A stretch of DNA of 64,000 bases from Planctomycetaceae bacterium (lineage in GTDB: Bacteria > Planctomycetota > UBA1135 > GCA-002686595), in NCBI GenBank assembly GCA_011525785.1, contig WYBT01000026.1, positions 1 to 64,000 on the forward strand. Reading direction: 5' to 3'. The notes beneath the pieces were generated by a model that saw only the letters and a list, made by a program, of their open reading frames with translations, was not told the DNA's origin and did no database searches. Made by a program: the position numbers and the translations under genes. Each line of letters starts with the position of its first letter. The stretch's first letter is position 1. Shown one piece after another: positions 1-9,220 of the stretch.

Positions 1-850
1 GCTTGTCCTCGCGGCCCAGCACGCGCGCCAGGCCCCAGTCCATCACGTACACCTCGCCGAACTTGCCGACCATCACGTTGGCCGGCTTGAGGTCGCGGTG
101 CACGACGTTCTTCGAATGCGCGTAGGCGACCGCCTCGCACACGCGCAGCATCACGTTGAGCGCGCGGACCTGGTTCCAGTCCTTGTGGCCCGCGTGGACG
201 TGCTCGAAGACCGCTTTGAGGTCCTCGCCCTTCACGAGCTTCATCGTGAAGTACACGCGGCCGGCGGCGTCGAGGCCGAGCTCGTGCACCGGCACGATGC
301 CGGGGTGGTCGAGCTGGCCGGTGATCTGCGCCTCTTCGAGGAAGCGCCCGAGCGTCTTGGGATCAACGGCCGGAGTCTCGCCGCTCGCCACGCCGCCCTT
401 GCCGAGCACGACCTTCATCGCGAGCGTGCGGCGCAGCTCTTCGTCCCACACGCGCAGGATCGCGCCCATGCCGCCCTCGGCGACTTTGCCGAGCAAGCGA
501 TAGCGCGTGTCACGCGGAGCGGCGCCGCGCAGACGCTCGAAGAGCTCCCAGCGCGACGCGGACTCGGCGTCGAGGCCAGGACTCGACGCTACGGACTCGC
601 CGAAGCGCTGGCGCAGCTCGTCGAGCAAGCTGCTCGCGACTCCCTCCTCCGCAGCTTGCCCCGCCAAGCCGCGCGCGAACTCGTGTAGGGAGTGCATCTC
701 GCGCAAGTCGCGCTCGTGCGCGGGGTGCGCCGCGCACAGCGCTTCGAAGTCGGGCTTCTCGCCGCGTTCGACCTGCTCACAGAACGCGAAGAAGAGCTTC
801 TGCGCGCGCGGGTCGAATTCGGGTTCCGAGGGCAAGCTCGTGGCCGCCAT
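1..850 (-). CDS. Ser/Thr protein kinase, PknB-like (C-terminus outside window)
   Basis: Read on the minus strand from an ATG at 850, the frame stays open to the window edge for 283 codons, so only the N-terminal part is present. About 115 residues of helical leader precede the kinase fold: glycine loop GKVAEGGMGAILRVW (121-135), VAIK-type lysine 146 (LAMKVV), catalytic loop HRDLKPAN (251-258) and DWG (271-273) in place of DFG. DWG and this leader type are common in planctomycete PknB-like kinases. It presumably phosphorylates Ser/Thr in an environmental signalling role. The substrate is unknown and any membrane or sensor domain would lie beyond the edge. It is divergent from the DUF433 gene. 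Confidence 0.9.
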   Translation of the reverse strand, partial: MAATSLPSEPEFDPRAQKLFFAFCEQVERGEKPDFEALCAAHPAHERDLREMHSLHEFARGLAGQAAEEGVASSLLDELRQRFGESVASSPGLDAESASRWELFERLRGAAPRDTRYRLLGKVAEGGMGAILRVWDEELRRTLAMKVVLGKGGVASGETPAVDPKTLGRFLEEAQITGQLDHPGIVPVHELGLDAAGRVYFTMKLVKGEDLKAVFEHVHAGHKDWNQVRALNVMLRVCEAVAYAHSKNVVHRDLKPANVMVGKFGEVYVMDWGLARVLGREDK

Positions 851-920
851 GGCGCGCGACAAGATAGCGCGGAGTCAGGACATCGACGGGTCCGGTACCC
901 TTGACTCGCAAGTGAGCGCG

Positions 921-1151
921 ATGGAACTTCTGCAGCGCATTACGCACGACCCCAACGTCATGGGAGGCCGGCCATGCATCCGCGGACTTCGAGTGACGGT
1001 CGGTATGGTCGTCGGTCAGCTGGCGGCCGGTTCCACCATCGAAGACGTACTCGCGGCCTACCCGTACCTAGAGCGCGATGACGTGCTTGCGGCGCTAACG
1101 TTCGCTGCCTGGAGGGTGCAGGAACTCGAAACGCCGTTTCGCGCGCCGTGA
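921..1151 (+). CDS. DUF433 small protein (antitoxin-like), no toxin partner
   Basis: A 76-residue protein that matches the whole DUF433 (PF04255) pattern: an RITxDPxxMGG start, then PCIRGLRVTVGMVV, a YPYLERDDV helix and a final AALTFAAWR. DUF433 proteins have a winged-helix fold and are usually antitoxins encoded next to a DUF5615 PIN-like toxin. Here the next gene is the unrelated convergent esterase, so the protein is an orphan. The start was chosen because family members begin just before LxRITxDP. An upstream in-frame ATG at 849 would add 24 residues and overlap the start of the kinase gene. No strong ribosome binding site is visible. Confidence 0.8.
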   Translation: MELLQRITHDPNVMGGRPCIRGLRVTVGMVVGQLAAGSTIEDVLAAYPYLERDDVLAALTFAAWRVQELETPFRAP

Positions 1152-1179
1152 ATTTCGGCGGCGCGTGCTTGAGCTCGAC

Positions 1180-2202
1180 TCAGCGCGCCGCGCGGGCCGC
1201 CAGATGCGAAACTACGCGCGGCAAGAGCGCGAGGTAGCGCTCGACCAGGCCGCGGTGCGAGCCCGGGTGCTCTTCGTGCGTGTGCGCGACGCCGAGCGAG
1301 CGCAGCTTGTCGGAGAGTTTTCGCAGGCCCCACTGCAGGTGGTACTCGTCGCGCAGGCCGCATTCGAGGTGCAGCCACTCGAGCTGGCGCAGCGCGTCGA
1401 CGTGGCGCTCGCAGGCGTGCAGCGGGTCGAATTCGAGCCAGCGGCGCCAGACGGAGTCGCTGCGCGCAGCCGTGCGCAAGTCGAACGGCAGGTCGAAGCC
1501 CTGCGGCGAGTCGAGGTTCGGCGAATAGCACGCGGCCATCGCGAGCACGTTGATCACTTCGTGCTTGTCGCCTGACAGATCCGGCTCGCGCGCGAACTCG
1601 GCCAGAAAACGCGCGGGATTGCCGTCGTAGGGGACGAGTCCGCGCAGGCACGCGGGAAATGAACTCGCGTAGCACAGCTCGAAGTCGACGTCGCCGCTGA
1701 TCGAGCCGGCCACGGGGAACTCGCGCGGATGCAGCATCGCCAGACGCAACGCACCGAAGCCGCCCGAGGACTTGCCCACCAGCGCGCGACGGCCGCGCAG
1801 GGTCGGAAAGTGCGCGTCGATGAACTCGGGCAGCTCGCGCGCGACGTAGTCCTCGTAGTTCCCGAGAAACCCGGAGTTCACGTACTGGCTGCCGCCCAGG
1901 CGCGTGAAGCAATTCGGCGCGACCAGGATCGCCGGCGGCGCGTCGCCGCGTGCGACGAGCTCGTCGAAGCGGGCCACGACGTGCCGGCGCCAGGGATGCG
2001 TCTCGAAGAAGTCGCGCCCGTCGCCCGTGAAGCCGCACAGCAGGAACACGACCGGGAAACGCGCGCTCGAGTCGCTCGCCTGCGGCGGCAGATACACCGG
2101 AACTTCGCGCACGTGCGGGTCGCCGGCGCGATTGCCGCGCAACGCACTGCTCTCGAAGACGGGCCGCTCGACGCGGCCGTTCAATCCGGCGGGCGAACGC
2201 AT
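1180..2202 (-). CDS. Esterase D / putative esterase family alpha/beta hydrolase
   Basis: A 340-residue alpha/beta hydrolase. The N-terminal half carries a beta-strand HG-type segment (VVFLLCGFTGDG, 51-62) and the nucleophile elbow GKSSGG with Ser145. His316 in a GSHRG segment is the likely catalytic histidine. It resembles the PF00756 group (esterase D, antigen-85-like), which acts on acyl esters such as S-formylglutathione or siderophore esters. The substrate cannot be told from sequence. There is no signal peptide. It starts 9 bp after the stop of the adenosine deaminase gene on the same strand, so the two are probably cotranscribed. Confidence 0.8.
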   Translation of the reverse strand: MRSPAGLNGRVERPVFESSALRGNRAGDPHVREVPVYLPPQASDSSARFPVVFLLCGFTGDGRDFFETHPWRRHVVARFDELVARGDAPPAILVAPNCFTRLGGSQYVNSGFLGNYEDYVARELPEFIDAHFPTLRGRRALVGKSSGGFGALRLAMLHPREFPVAGSISGDVDFELCYASSFPACLRGLVPYDGNPARFLAEFAREPDLSGDKHEVINVLAMAACYSPNLDSPQGFDLPFDLRTAARSDSVWRRWLEFDPLHACERHVDALRQLEWLHLECGLRDEYHLQWGLRKLSDKLRSLGVAHTHEEHPGSHRGLVERYLALLPRVVSHLAARAAR

Positions 2203-2211
2203 CGCCGTGCT

Positions 2212-3342
2212 CTACAGCGTCAGCCCGAGCTCTTCGCGCAGCTTCGCGAAGCCCGGCTTGATCGCTTCGAAGATGATGCGCACGCGGTCCTCGTAGTGCA
2301 GGAACGCGCTCTTCATGCCGTTGATGGCGATCTTCTCGAGGTCGGCCAGCGAGCAGCCGAACTGCTCGACGGCGATCACGCACTCCTCGCTCATCGAGGT
2401 GCGGCTCATGAGCCGGTTGTCGGTGTTGAGCGTCACGCGGAAGCCGCGGTCGAAGTAGAAGCGGAAGGGGTGCTCGGCCATCGAGGGCGTCGCGCCGGTG
2501 TGCACGTTGCTCGAGAGGCACACCTCGATCGGGATGCGGTGGTCGAGCACGTACTGCGCGAGCGCGCCCATTTTGATCACCTTGCGCTCGTACACGACGA
2601 TGTCTTCCATCAGGCGCGTGCCGTGGCCGATGCGGTGCGCGCCGCAGTACTGCAGCGCCTGCCAGATGCTCTCGGGGCCGAAGCTCTCGCCGGCGTGGAT
2701 CGTGATCGAGAAGTTCTGGCGCTTGACGAAGTCGAACGCGCGCTGGTGGTCCTTGGCCGGGTGCCCGGCCTCTTCGCCGGCGAGGTCGAAACCGACGCAG
2801 CCCTGGGCGCGGAACGTGACCGCGAGTTCGGCGAGCTGGAACGAGAGGTGCTCGGGCTCGTTGCGCATCGCGCACACGATCAAGCCGAAGCCCACGCCGA
2901 ACTTTTCTTGTCCCGCGCGCAGCCCGCGCAGCACGGCGAGCATCACGCCGTCGAGGCCCAAGCCGCGCTGCGTGTGGAAGTGCGGCGCGAAGCGCACTTC
3001 GGCGTACACCACGCCGTCCTGCGCCATGTCCTCCATGAACTCGAAGGCCACGCGCTCGAGCGCCTCGCGAGTCTGCATCACTGCGATGGTGTGCTTGAAG
3101 CCCTCCAGGTACAGCGGCAGCGTCTTGCGGTTCGCGCCTTCGAAGAACCAAGCGCGCAGTCGCTCGGGATCGCTCTCGGGCAGCTCGCGGTAGTCGACCG
3201 CGCGCGCCAGCTCGAGCACGGTCTGCGGCCGCAGACCGCCGTCGAGGTGCTCGTGCAGCAGCACCTTGGGCGTGCGGCGCACGATTTCGCGCGTGGGGCG
3301 GTAGGTGGAAGCGCTCTTGGCCGTGGTTGCGTTCGGAGTCAT
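2212..3342 (-). CDS. add: Adenosine deaminase family hydrolase
   Basis: A 376-residue metal-dependent deaminase. It has the zinc ligands HEH (His30, His32), then HAGES, the H-x-x-x-H-G-T helix segment RIGHGTRL, SSNVHTG and LNTDNRLMS, in the order expected for adenosine/AMP deaminases. The likely reaction is adenosine plus water to inosine plus ammonia. Close relatives act on adenine or aminofutalosine, so the substrate is not certain. The ATG at 3342 (MTPNATT) is preferred over upstream starts because the family begins about 20 residues before the first HxH. It is divergent from gltX with an 86-bp spacer and lies upstream of the esterase in one transcription unit. Confidence 0.88.
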   Translation of the reverse strand: MTPNATTAKSASTYRPTREIVRRTPKVLLHEHLDGGLRPQTVLELARAVDYRELPESDPERLRAWFFEGANRKTLPLYLEGFKHTIAVMQTREALERVAFEFMEDMAQDGVVYAEVRFAPHFHTQRGLGLDGVMLAVLRGLRAGQEKFGVGFGLIVCAMRNEPEHLSFQLAELAVTFRAQGCVGFDLAGEEAGHPAKDHQRAFDFVKRQNFSITIHAGESFGPESIWQALQYCGAHRIGHGTRLMEDIVVYERKVIKMGALAQYVLDHRIPIEVCLSSNVHTGATPSMAEHPFRFYFDRGFRVTLNTDNRLMSRTSMSEECVIAVEQFGCSLADLEKIAINGMKSAFLHYEDRVRIIFEAIKPGFAKLREELGLTL

Positions 3343-3428
3343 GCCGCGAATGTAGCCCTCGCGCGTCGCGCGCCCAAAGCGCGGTCCCGCTATCCTGCGG
3401 CGCTCGACCGTCCTCAAGGAGTTCTCCC

Positions 3429-4904
3429 GTGACCCGTCCCGTCCGCGTTCGCTTCGCCCCCAGCCCGACCGGCATGCTGCACATCGGCGGCGCCCGCACG
3501 GCCCTGTTCAACTGGGCCTACGCGCGCCGCCACGGCGGCCAGTTCCTGCTGCGCATCGAGGACACCGACCCCGAGCGTTCGACGCGCGAGTACGAGCGCG
3601 CGATCCTCGAGGGTTTGCGCTGGCTGGGCCTGGACTGGGACGAAGGTCCGGACGTCGGCGGCCCGCACGGCCCGTACCGCCAGTCCGAGCGTTTCGAGCG
3701 CTACCGCGCCGCTGCGCGCGAGCTGCTCGACGCGGGCCGCGCGTACTTGTGCTTCTGCTCGTCCGAGCGGCTCGACGAGGTGCGCAAGGGCCAGGAGGAG
3801 CGCAAGGAGCGCATCGCCTACGACCGCCACTGCTTGACGCTCGACCCTGCGACTGCGCAAGCGCGCGTCGCGGCCGGCGAGAAGGCCGTCGTGCGCTTCA
3901 AGACGCCCGCGGGCCAGACGCGCTTCCTCGATCACATCCGCGGCGACGTGAGCTTCGAGAACGCCGAGGTCGACGACTGGGTCATGCTGCGCTCGGACGG
4001 CTCGCCGACCTACAACTTCTGCGTGGTGGTCGACGACGTCGACATGCGCATCACGCACGTGTTCCGCGGCGAGGAGCACCTCGTCAACACGCCCAAGCAG
4101 GTGCTGCTGTACCGCGCGCTGGGACTGGAGGCGCCGGAGTTCGGGCACCTGCCGCTGATGCTGGGGACCGACGGCAAGAAGCTCTCCAAGCGCACCGGCG
4201 ACACCGCGCTGCAGGACTATCGCGACGCGGGCTATCCGCGCGACGCGGTGGTCAACTTCCTGTGCCTGCAGGGCTGGGCGCTCGACGGCGCGACCGAAGT
4301 CTTCGGCGTCAAGGAGTTGGTCGAGCGCTTCGACATCAAGGACGTGCAGAAGGCCGGCGCGATCTTCGACCTCGACAAGTTCCGCTGGCTGGCGGGCGAG
4401 TACGTGCGGCGCATGACGCCCGAGGCGCTCGCCGACGCGTGCGCGCCGTTCGTCGTCGCAGCCAACTTGACGAGCGCCGAGGACCTCGCCGCGCGTCGCG
4501 CGTGGTTCGTGGAGGTCGTGAAGAGCGAGCAAGCGCGCATCCACGTCTACAGCGAGCTCCCGCCGCGCATCGCGTACCTGTTCCAGCCGGACGACGCCGT
4601 GGTCTGGACCGACGAGCCGCTCGCCGCCGTGCGCAAGCACGCGAACGCCGCGCAGACGCTCGTCGACTTCCGCGCCTGGCTCGCGCCGCGCATCGAACGC
4701 GGCGTCGACGCGGCCGAGCTGCGCGATTCGTCGAAGAAGTGGGCGCAGGAAAAGGGCCTCAAGCTGCCCGCCTTCTTCCAGCCCGTGCGCCTTGCGCTCA
4801 GCGGCGTCGTGCAGGGCGCGGACCTGTTCGACGTGATGGCGCTGCTCGGGCCCGAGCGCGTCCTCGTGCGCCTGGAGCGCGGCGCCGCTCGCCTGTCGAG
4901 CTGA
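3429..4904 (+). CDS. gltX: Glutamate--tRNA ligase
   Basis: A 491-residue class I aminoacyl-tRNA synthetase that charges tRNA-Glu in the cytoplasm. The Rossmann HIGH-type motif is PSPTGMLHIGG (11-21) and the KMSKS equivalent is KKLSKR near residue 250. RIEDTDPERS and the anticodon-binding C-terminal helices are also present, and length is normal. The GTG at 3429 is chosen because an AAGGAG Shine-Dalgarno lies at 3415-3420 with an 8-nt spacer and because GltX proteins start a few residues before RFAPSPTG. The frame is open further upstream, but that stretch overlaps the adenosine deaminase promoter and has no family similarity. Confidence 0.97.
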   Translation: MTRPVRVRFAPSPTGMLHIGGARTALFNWAYARRHGGQFLLRIEDTDPERSTREYERAILEGLRWLGLDWDEGPDVGGPHGPYRQSERFERYRAAARELLDAGRAYLCFCSSERLDEVRKGQEERKERIAYDRHCLTLDPATAQARVAAGEKAVVRFKTPAGQTRFLDHIRGDVSFENAEVDDWVMLRSDGSPTYNFCVVVDDVDMRITHVFRGEEHLVNTPKQVLLYRALGLEAPEFGHLPLMLGTDGKKLSKRTGDTALQDYRDAGYPRDAVVNFLCLQGWALDGATEVFGVKELVERFDIKDVQKAGAIFDLDKFRWLAGEYVRRMTPEALADACAPFVVAANLTSAEDLAARRAWFVEVVKSEQARIHVYSELPPRIAYLFQPDDAVVWTDEPLAAVRKHANAAQTLVDFRAWLAPRIERGVDAAELRDSSKKWAQEKGLKLPAFFQPVRLALSGVVQGADLFDVMALLGPERVLVRLERGAARLSS

Positions 4905-4937
4905 CGGACGGCGCTCGGCCCTCGACTCACCGCGCGA

Positions 4938-6512
4938 TCACGGCGTGAACGTGATCGAAATCGCGTTGGTGTAGTTGTGGAGACCAGCGCACGCGCCCGG
5001 CCAAGTTCGATACCAGACCTGGAAGTGCTGGGTCTGGCCGGCGGACCACGAGTTCCACGCTGGCAGCGATGGAGCATCCGTCCAGCCGAACAGGGAGAGA
5101 CTCCTCAGCCGCGCCAGCGGCGGGGCCAATGCCAAGAGCCCTTGGCCACTGGACAGCGGCGACGACAACACGCTCGAGCTGGCGAAGAGCAGCGTCGACG
5201 GGTTGCCCGCGAGCTCCTGGACGTTGAATTGCAGGTCCCGCGCCGCGAGTGAGGTCGAGCCGAACGCGCTCAAGGCCGCTCCCAACGGGAACGGGAAGCT
5301 GCTGGCGCAGCCAGCCTCTGGTGCGCCCACTCCGCAGGGGCAAGCGCTCGAGCCGAAGGCGAACTTCGCGCCGACGCGGTCGTCGTATCCCGCGCGGGCG
5401 AGAAGCACCGCGCCACGACCCTCGAAGTCCGCCGGCTCACCGATCAGGACGTCTTCGCGCCCATCGCCGTCGACGTCGCCAGCGTTGAGCACCGATCGGG
5501 TCAGAGCGTCGTAGCGCTGAATCACCGCGCCGCTGGCGTGCGCGTAGAGTTTGATCGTCTCCGTCGGGTGATCGACGAAGCCGATCTCGCGCACTCCGTC
5601 GCCGTCGACGTCGGCTGTGAGCGTCAACCGCACGCCCCCGAGCAGCGCGCCGGCAGGTCTTCCGGGAAGCGAGTGGAGCAGCGCGCCGCTGGCGCCGGAG
5701 TAGATGTTCCAGGTCGGCGGCCAAGCCTGCGCCTGGCGCGACAGATCGTCGACGCCATCGAAGTCCAGATCGCGCACGATACCTAGGGATTCGGGGCGCA
5801 CTCCGAGCGCCGGTGGGTGGCTCGCGAGCACCGAACCATCGGCGCCCGAGGTCAGCTGCGCCGGCGTGAGGAGACCGGACAGGTTGTGTTGCTCGAGAAG
5901 GTAGTCCGCTCGCCCGTCGGCGTTCACATCACCCAGCGGCACGGCCTCGGCGGAACCGACGTGACGGCGCAACACGCTGCCATCGGCGCCCGAGAGCACG
6001 AGCACGGCGGGCGAGCCACCAAGCTCGATGGCGATGACGTCGCCGAGTGCGTCGCCGTTCACGTCGCCCAGGGGCGCCAGCGACCAGCGCGTCTGACCGG
6101 GAGCGACGACCGCCGGATCGTTCCACGGCCAGGTCGCGATGACGCTCCCGTTCGCGCCCGACAGAACTTCGAGACTGACGGGCGGCCACGGCCAACCGTC
6201 GTCTGGCACAGCGATCAACTCGCTGCGGCGATCGCCGTTCAGGTCACCCAGCGCGAGGACCGCGCGGGGATACTCGGTCAGCACAGCGCCGTCGCTCCCG
6301 CGCAGGAGCCGCGCCCCGCGCGAGTGGAACGCCAGCACTTCCGCGAGTCCGTCGCCGTCCCAGTCCGGCGCCGAGTTGAGGCCCCAGCCGAAGCGCTGGT
6401 TTGGGTGCGTCCCGCGCGTCACCCACAGTGGATTCTGAGCCAGCGCATGAGCGCCGACGGCGCACATCGCGAGGGCAAGAAGCACGCGTTGAATTTCCCG
6501 GGTCGAGTTCAC
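4938..6512 (-). CDS. Secreted FG-GAP/VCBS repeat protein, paralog A
   Basis: A 524-residue exported protein. The N-terminal signal peptide (VLLALAMCAVGAHALA) is followed by about seven repeats with calcium-binding DxDGDG or DVNGD loops of the FG-GAP/integrin-like beta-propeller type. A C-terminal domain begins at a conserved FAFGSSACPCG block and ends in a jelly-roll-like strand region (TQHFQVWYRTW). This architecture is frequent in Planctomycetota surface proteins. The precise role is unknown, and adhesion or a lectin-like role is only a guess. The GTG at 6512 is used because it places the signal peptide at the N-terminus. The gene is convergent with gltX and is followed upstream by a second paralog on the same strand. 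Confidence 0.82.
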   Translation of the reverse strand: MNSTREIQRVLLALAMCAVGAHALAQNPLWVTRGTHPNQRFGWGLNSAPDWDGDGLAEVLAFHSRGARLLRGSDGAVLTEYPRAVLALGDLNGDRRSELIAVPDDGWPWPPVSLEVLSGANGSVIATWPWNDPAVVAPGQTRWSLAPLGDVNGDALGDVIAIELGGSPAVLVLSGADGSVLRRHVGSAEAVPLGDVNADGRADYLLEQHNLSGLLTPAQLTSGADGSVLASHPPALGVRPESLGIVRDLDFDGVDDLSRQAQAWPPTWNIYSGASGALLHSLPGRPAGALLGGVRLTLTADVDGDGVREIGFVDHPTETIKLYAHASGAVIQRYDALTRSVLNAGDVDGDGREDVLIGEPADFEGRGAVLLARAGYDDRVGAKFAFGSSACPCGVGAPEAGCASSFPFPLGAALSAFGSTSLAARDLQFNVQELAGNPSTLLFASSSVLSSPLSSGQGLLALAPPLARLRSLSLFGWTDAPSLPAWNSWSAGQTQHFQVWYRTWPGACAGLHNYTNAISITFTP

Positions 6513-6601
6513 GACTTGAAGGATCTCAGGCGGTGCGGGGTTCGTGGGATTAGCCGCTGACAGGGGACGCGCGTCGCAGTGCGCCGCACGGCGGACGCGC
6601 A

Positions 6602-8191
6602 TCACGGAGCGAACGTGATCGCGACCGCGTTCGAGAGGTTGTTCGGACGCTGGCAGGTGTTCGGCGTCGTCGCGAGTTCGCGGCTCCAGACCTGGAAGTG
6701 GCCCACCTGTCCCGCGGAGAAGCTCGTCCACGCGGCGAGCGAGGGCGCGTCGATGGAGCGGATCGGTCCGCTGGAGATGCGCGCGATCCGCGCCCGCGGC
6801 GGCGCGAGAGCGAGCAGTCCCGCGCCGCTGGGAATCGGAGTCGGCAGCGCGTTCGGGCTGTAGAGCAGGAAGCCGGTTGCGAGCAGGCCCGCGTCGACGC
6901 TGTAGCCGCTCGCGAAGAATTGCAGATCGCGCGCCGCGAGCGAGGCAGAGCCCCACGCGGTCAGCGCCGCGCCGCTCGCGATCTCGCCCGCGCAGCCGGC
7001 CTGCGGATTCGCGCCGGGCCCGCAGGGACAGGCGGTTGATCCGAAGGCGAAGCCGACTCCGACGCGCGCGTCGTAGGGCGCCGTGGCGAGCAGCACACGA
7101 CCGCGCGCTTCTGCTGCGTACATCGAGCCGAACAGCAGGTCTTCGCGACCGTCGCCGTCGACATCGCCGGCGTTGAGCGCCGTGAAGCTGAGTACGTCGT
7201 AGCGCGCAATCACCGCTCCGCTCGCGAGCGAACGCAACGTCGTGGTGCTCGTGAGCACGTCGTACACGCCGATCTCGCGCACGCCGTCGCCGTTGACGTC
7301 GGCGCTCAGCACTTCGGGCGGCCCGTACTGCAGCGAGTACGCCGGACGGCCCTGAACGGTGTGCAGCAGCGCGCCACTTGCGCCTGAGTAGATGCGGAAC
7401 GCGGGGCCCAGCGACTCGCGCACGAACTCCGGCACTCCGTCGCCGTCGAGGTCGCTCAGCAGCTGCGGCGCGTCGCCCGCCGGATTCGGAGAATGGATGG
7501 CCAGCGCCGCGCCGCTCGCGCCCGAGATCAGCCGCGGCGGCTCGTTCGCTGCCGCGGCCGACTGATCGAGGAAGTAGTCTGCGCGTCCGTCGCCGTCGAC
7601 GTCGCCCATCGGCAGCGCAGAGCTCGGCCCGATGTGGCGGCGCAGCTCGCTGCCGTCGACACCCGAGAGCACCAGCGTCGCCGGCGAAGTCCACAGGCCC
7701 ACGCCGCCCCACGACTCCATCGCGAGCACATCGCCGACGCCGTCGCCGTTGACGTCGCCCAAGCGGATCGGCCACTCCCTCCGACGCGCGTCGGGCGCGG
7801 ACCCCAGCGCGTTCCAGCTCCAGTTCGCCAGCACGGCGCCGCTGGCGCCCGAGATGACGTCGATCGACTCCGCGAACGGGAAGTAGGCCTGCGAATTCGG
7901 CCCCGCCGCCGCGAGTTCGCTCCAGCCGTCTCCGTCGAGGTCGCCCAGCGAAAGTTGCGCGCGCTGGTGCTCGCGCAACACCGCGCCATCGCTGCCGCGC
8001 AGCAGCACGGCGCCGCGAGCGCGGAAGGCCAAGTTCTCTCGGAGTCCGTCGCCGTCCACGTCGGCGTGCGAGGCGAGGCTCCAGCCTCGGAACTCGCCCG
8101 GCGCCGCGCCGGAGCTGACGTACAGCGGGTTCTGGGCCAGCGCGGGAGCGCTGAGGGCGAGAGCGGACAGGGAAATTCGGGTCAGGTGCAT
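6602..8191 (-). CDS. Secreted FG-GAP/VCBS repeat protein, paralog B
   Basis: A 529-residue tandem paralog of the preceding gene. The signal peptide MHLTRISLSALALSAPALA is followed by QNPLYVSSG. Repeated DVDGDG and DVNGDG calcium loops form a predicted beta-propeller, and the C-terminal block is FAFGSTACPCGPGANPQAGC. The two mature proteins align over their full length, including the closing region, so the pair arose by gene duplication. The ATG at 8191 is selected because the signal peptide starts there; the frame upstream is Arg-rich and unlike coding sequence. Divergent transcription of an anti-sigma-like gene starts at 8415. Function beyond an extracytoplasmic propeller is not visible. Confidence 0.84.
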   Translation of the reverse strand: MHLTRISLSALALSAPALAQNPLYVSSGAAPGEFRGWSLASHADVDGDGLRENLAFRARGAVLLRGSDGAVLREHQRAQLSLGDLDGDGWSELAAAGPNSQAYFPFAESIDVISGASGAVLANWSWNALGSAPDARRREWPIRLGDVNGDGVGDVLAMESWGGVGLWTSPATLVLSGVDGSELRRHIGPSSALPMGDVDGDGRADYFLDQSAAAANEPPRLISGASGAALAIHSPNPAGDAPQLLSDLDGDGVPEFVRESLGPAFRIYSGASGALLHTVQGRPAYSLQYGPPEVLSADVNGDGVREIGVYDVLTSTTTLRSLASGAVIARYDVLSFTALNAGDVDGDGREDLLFGSMYAAEARGRVLLATAPYDARVGVGFAFGSTACPCGPGANPQAGCAGEIASGAALTAWGSASLAARDLQFFASGYSVDAGLLATGFLLYSPNALPTPIPSGAGLLALAPPRARIARISSGPIRSIDAPSLAAWTSFSAGQVGHFQVWSRELATTPNTCQRPNNLSNAVAITFAP

Positions 8192-8414
8192 TGGCCGCGG
8201 TCGTGGCGCAAGTTTGGAAGCGTTGCTGCGGGCTCGATCCGCCGAGCGCGCGAATCGCCTGCCGAGCGCTGTCCGCGGCGCGCGACGAGTCGAGAAGCGC
8301 GAAGCTAGCGCGGCCACGGGATCGGGGTCACGCGACTGTCCCACGCGCGCGGCCCCGCGTACGCGTCAGCTCAAGCGTTCGAGCTGCGGCGCCGACGATC
8401 GGGTGCGAGGCCCG

Positions 8415-9191
8415 ATGTTCTCCCTGCGACCCGCACCCCGCTCTGCCGCGCCGCTCGACTGCTCGCAGGCGCTCGCGGCCTTGCCCGGCCTGTGGAGCGG
8501 TGCGCTCGAGCTCGAGGACCTGCGCCGGTTGCGCGCGCACCTGAATGGCTGCGCAGAGTGCCGCGCCCAGTACGTGCGCGAGTCGCAGACCGCCAGCGCC
8601 ATCGCGCGCGACGGACGGGTCGGTCGAGCCGAGGCGCTGCGCCTCGCGCGGCGTCGACAACTCGTCTCGCTCGCCCGCGCCGGGCGCGATCCCAAGCCGC
8701 GCCTGTGGGTGCGAACGCTCGTGCTGCCCGCGTTCCTGATCGTGTTGCTCGCGCGCCAGACGCCGCGCGAGTCGTTCGCGCAGGTGGAGGCGCAACTGGG
8801 GCAGTACCGCCTCGGCGAGCGCGCGCTGTTCTCCGGGCATCGGCCCCAGCGCTTGCTCCGCGGCGATCAGGTGCTCACGGAAGAGACCGCGCGCGTGCGG
8901 CTGTTCGACGAATCGGGCGAGCTCACGTTGTCGGGCGCCGGCGGCCTGGTGGTCGAGTCGCCGGCGCAACGTCGCTATCTGCTCGGCGCGGGGAAGTTCG
9001 AGGCGCGCGGCGCGCACAGCTTCACGACGCCGTGGGGCGTGCTCGAGCTCGCGTCGGGCGTGTTGGAGCTGGACATGGGCGCAAGCGGCGGTCGCGTCGA
9101 GCTGCGCGAAGGCGCGGCCGAGCTCACGCGTGCGCATGGAGTCTGCCTGCTCGTGCCCGGCGAGCCCGTGACGCTCGGGGCTGGCCTTTAG
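8415..9191 (+). CDS. Anti-sigma-factor-like membrane protein with FecR-type domain
   Basis: A 258-residue protein. Residues 12-52 form a zf-HC2-like motif (His42, Cys46 and Cys49 in HLNGCAECR), the zinc-binding anti-sigma fold. A single membrane helix lies at about 100-113 (TLVLPAFLIVLLA). The periplasmic half has the beta-rich pattern of FecR-like domains (RLLRGDQVLTEETARVRLFD and later ASGVLELDMG). Such proteins sequester an ECF sigma factor and release it on an extracellular cue. No sigma factor gene is adjacent here, so its partner must be elsewhere. The start at ATG 8415 is the last one before the cysteine motif. It is followed 29 bp later by the phosphoesterase gene. Confidence 0.65.
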   Translation: MFSLRPAPRSAAPLDCSQALAALPGLWSGALELEDLRRLRAHLNGCAECRAQYVRESQTASAIARDGRVGRAEALRLARRRQLVSLARAGRDPKPRLWVRTLVLPAFLIVLLARQTPRESFAQVEAQLGQYRLGERALFSGHRPQRLLRGDQVLTEETARVRLFDESGELTLSGAGGLVVESPAQRRYLLGAGKFEARGAHSFTTPWGVLELASGVLELDMGASGGRVELREGAAELTRAHGVCLLVPGEPVTLGAGL

Positions 9192-9220
9192 TCGCGCGCG
9201 GCGCGAGGCTGCGCCGCGCC

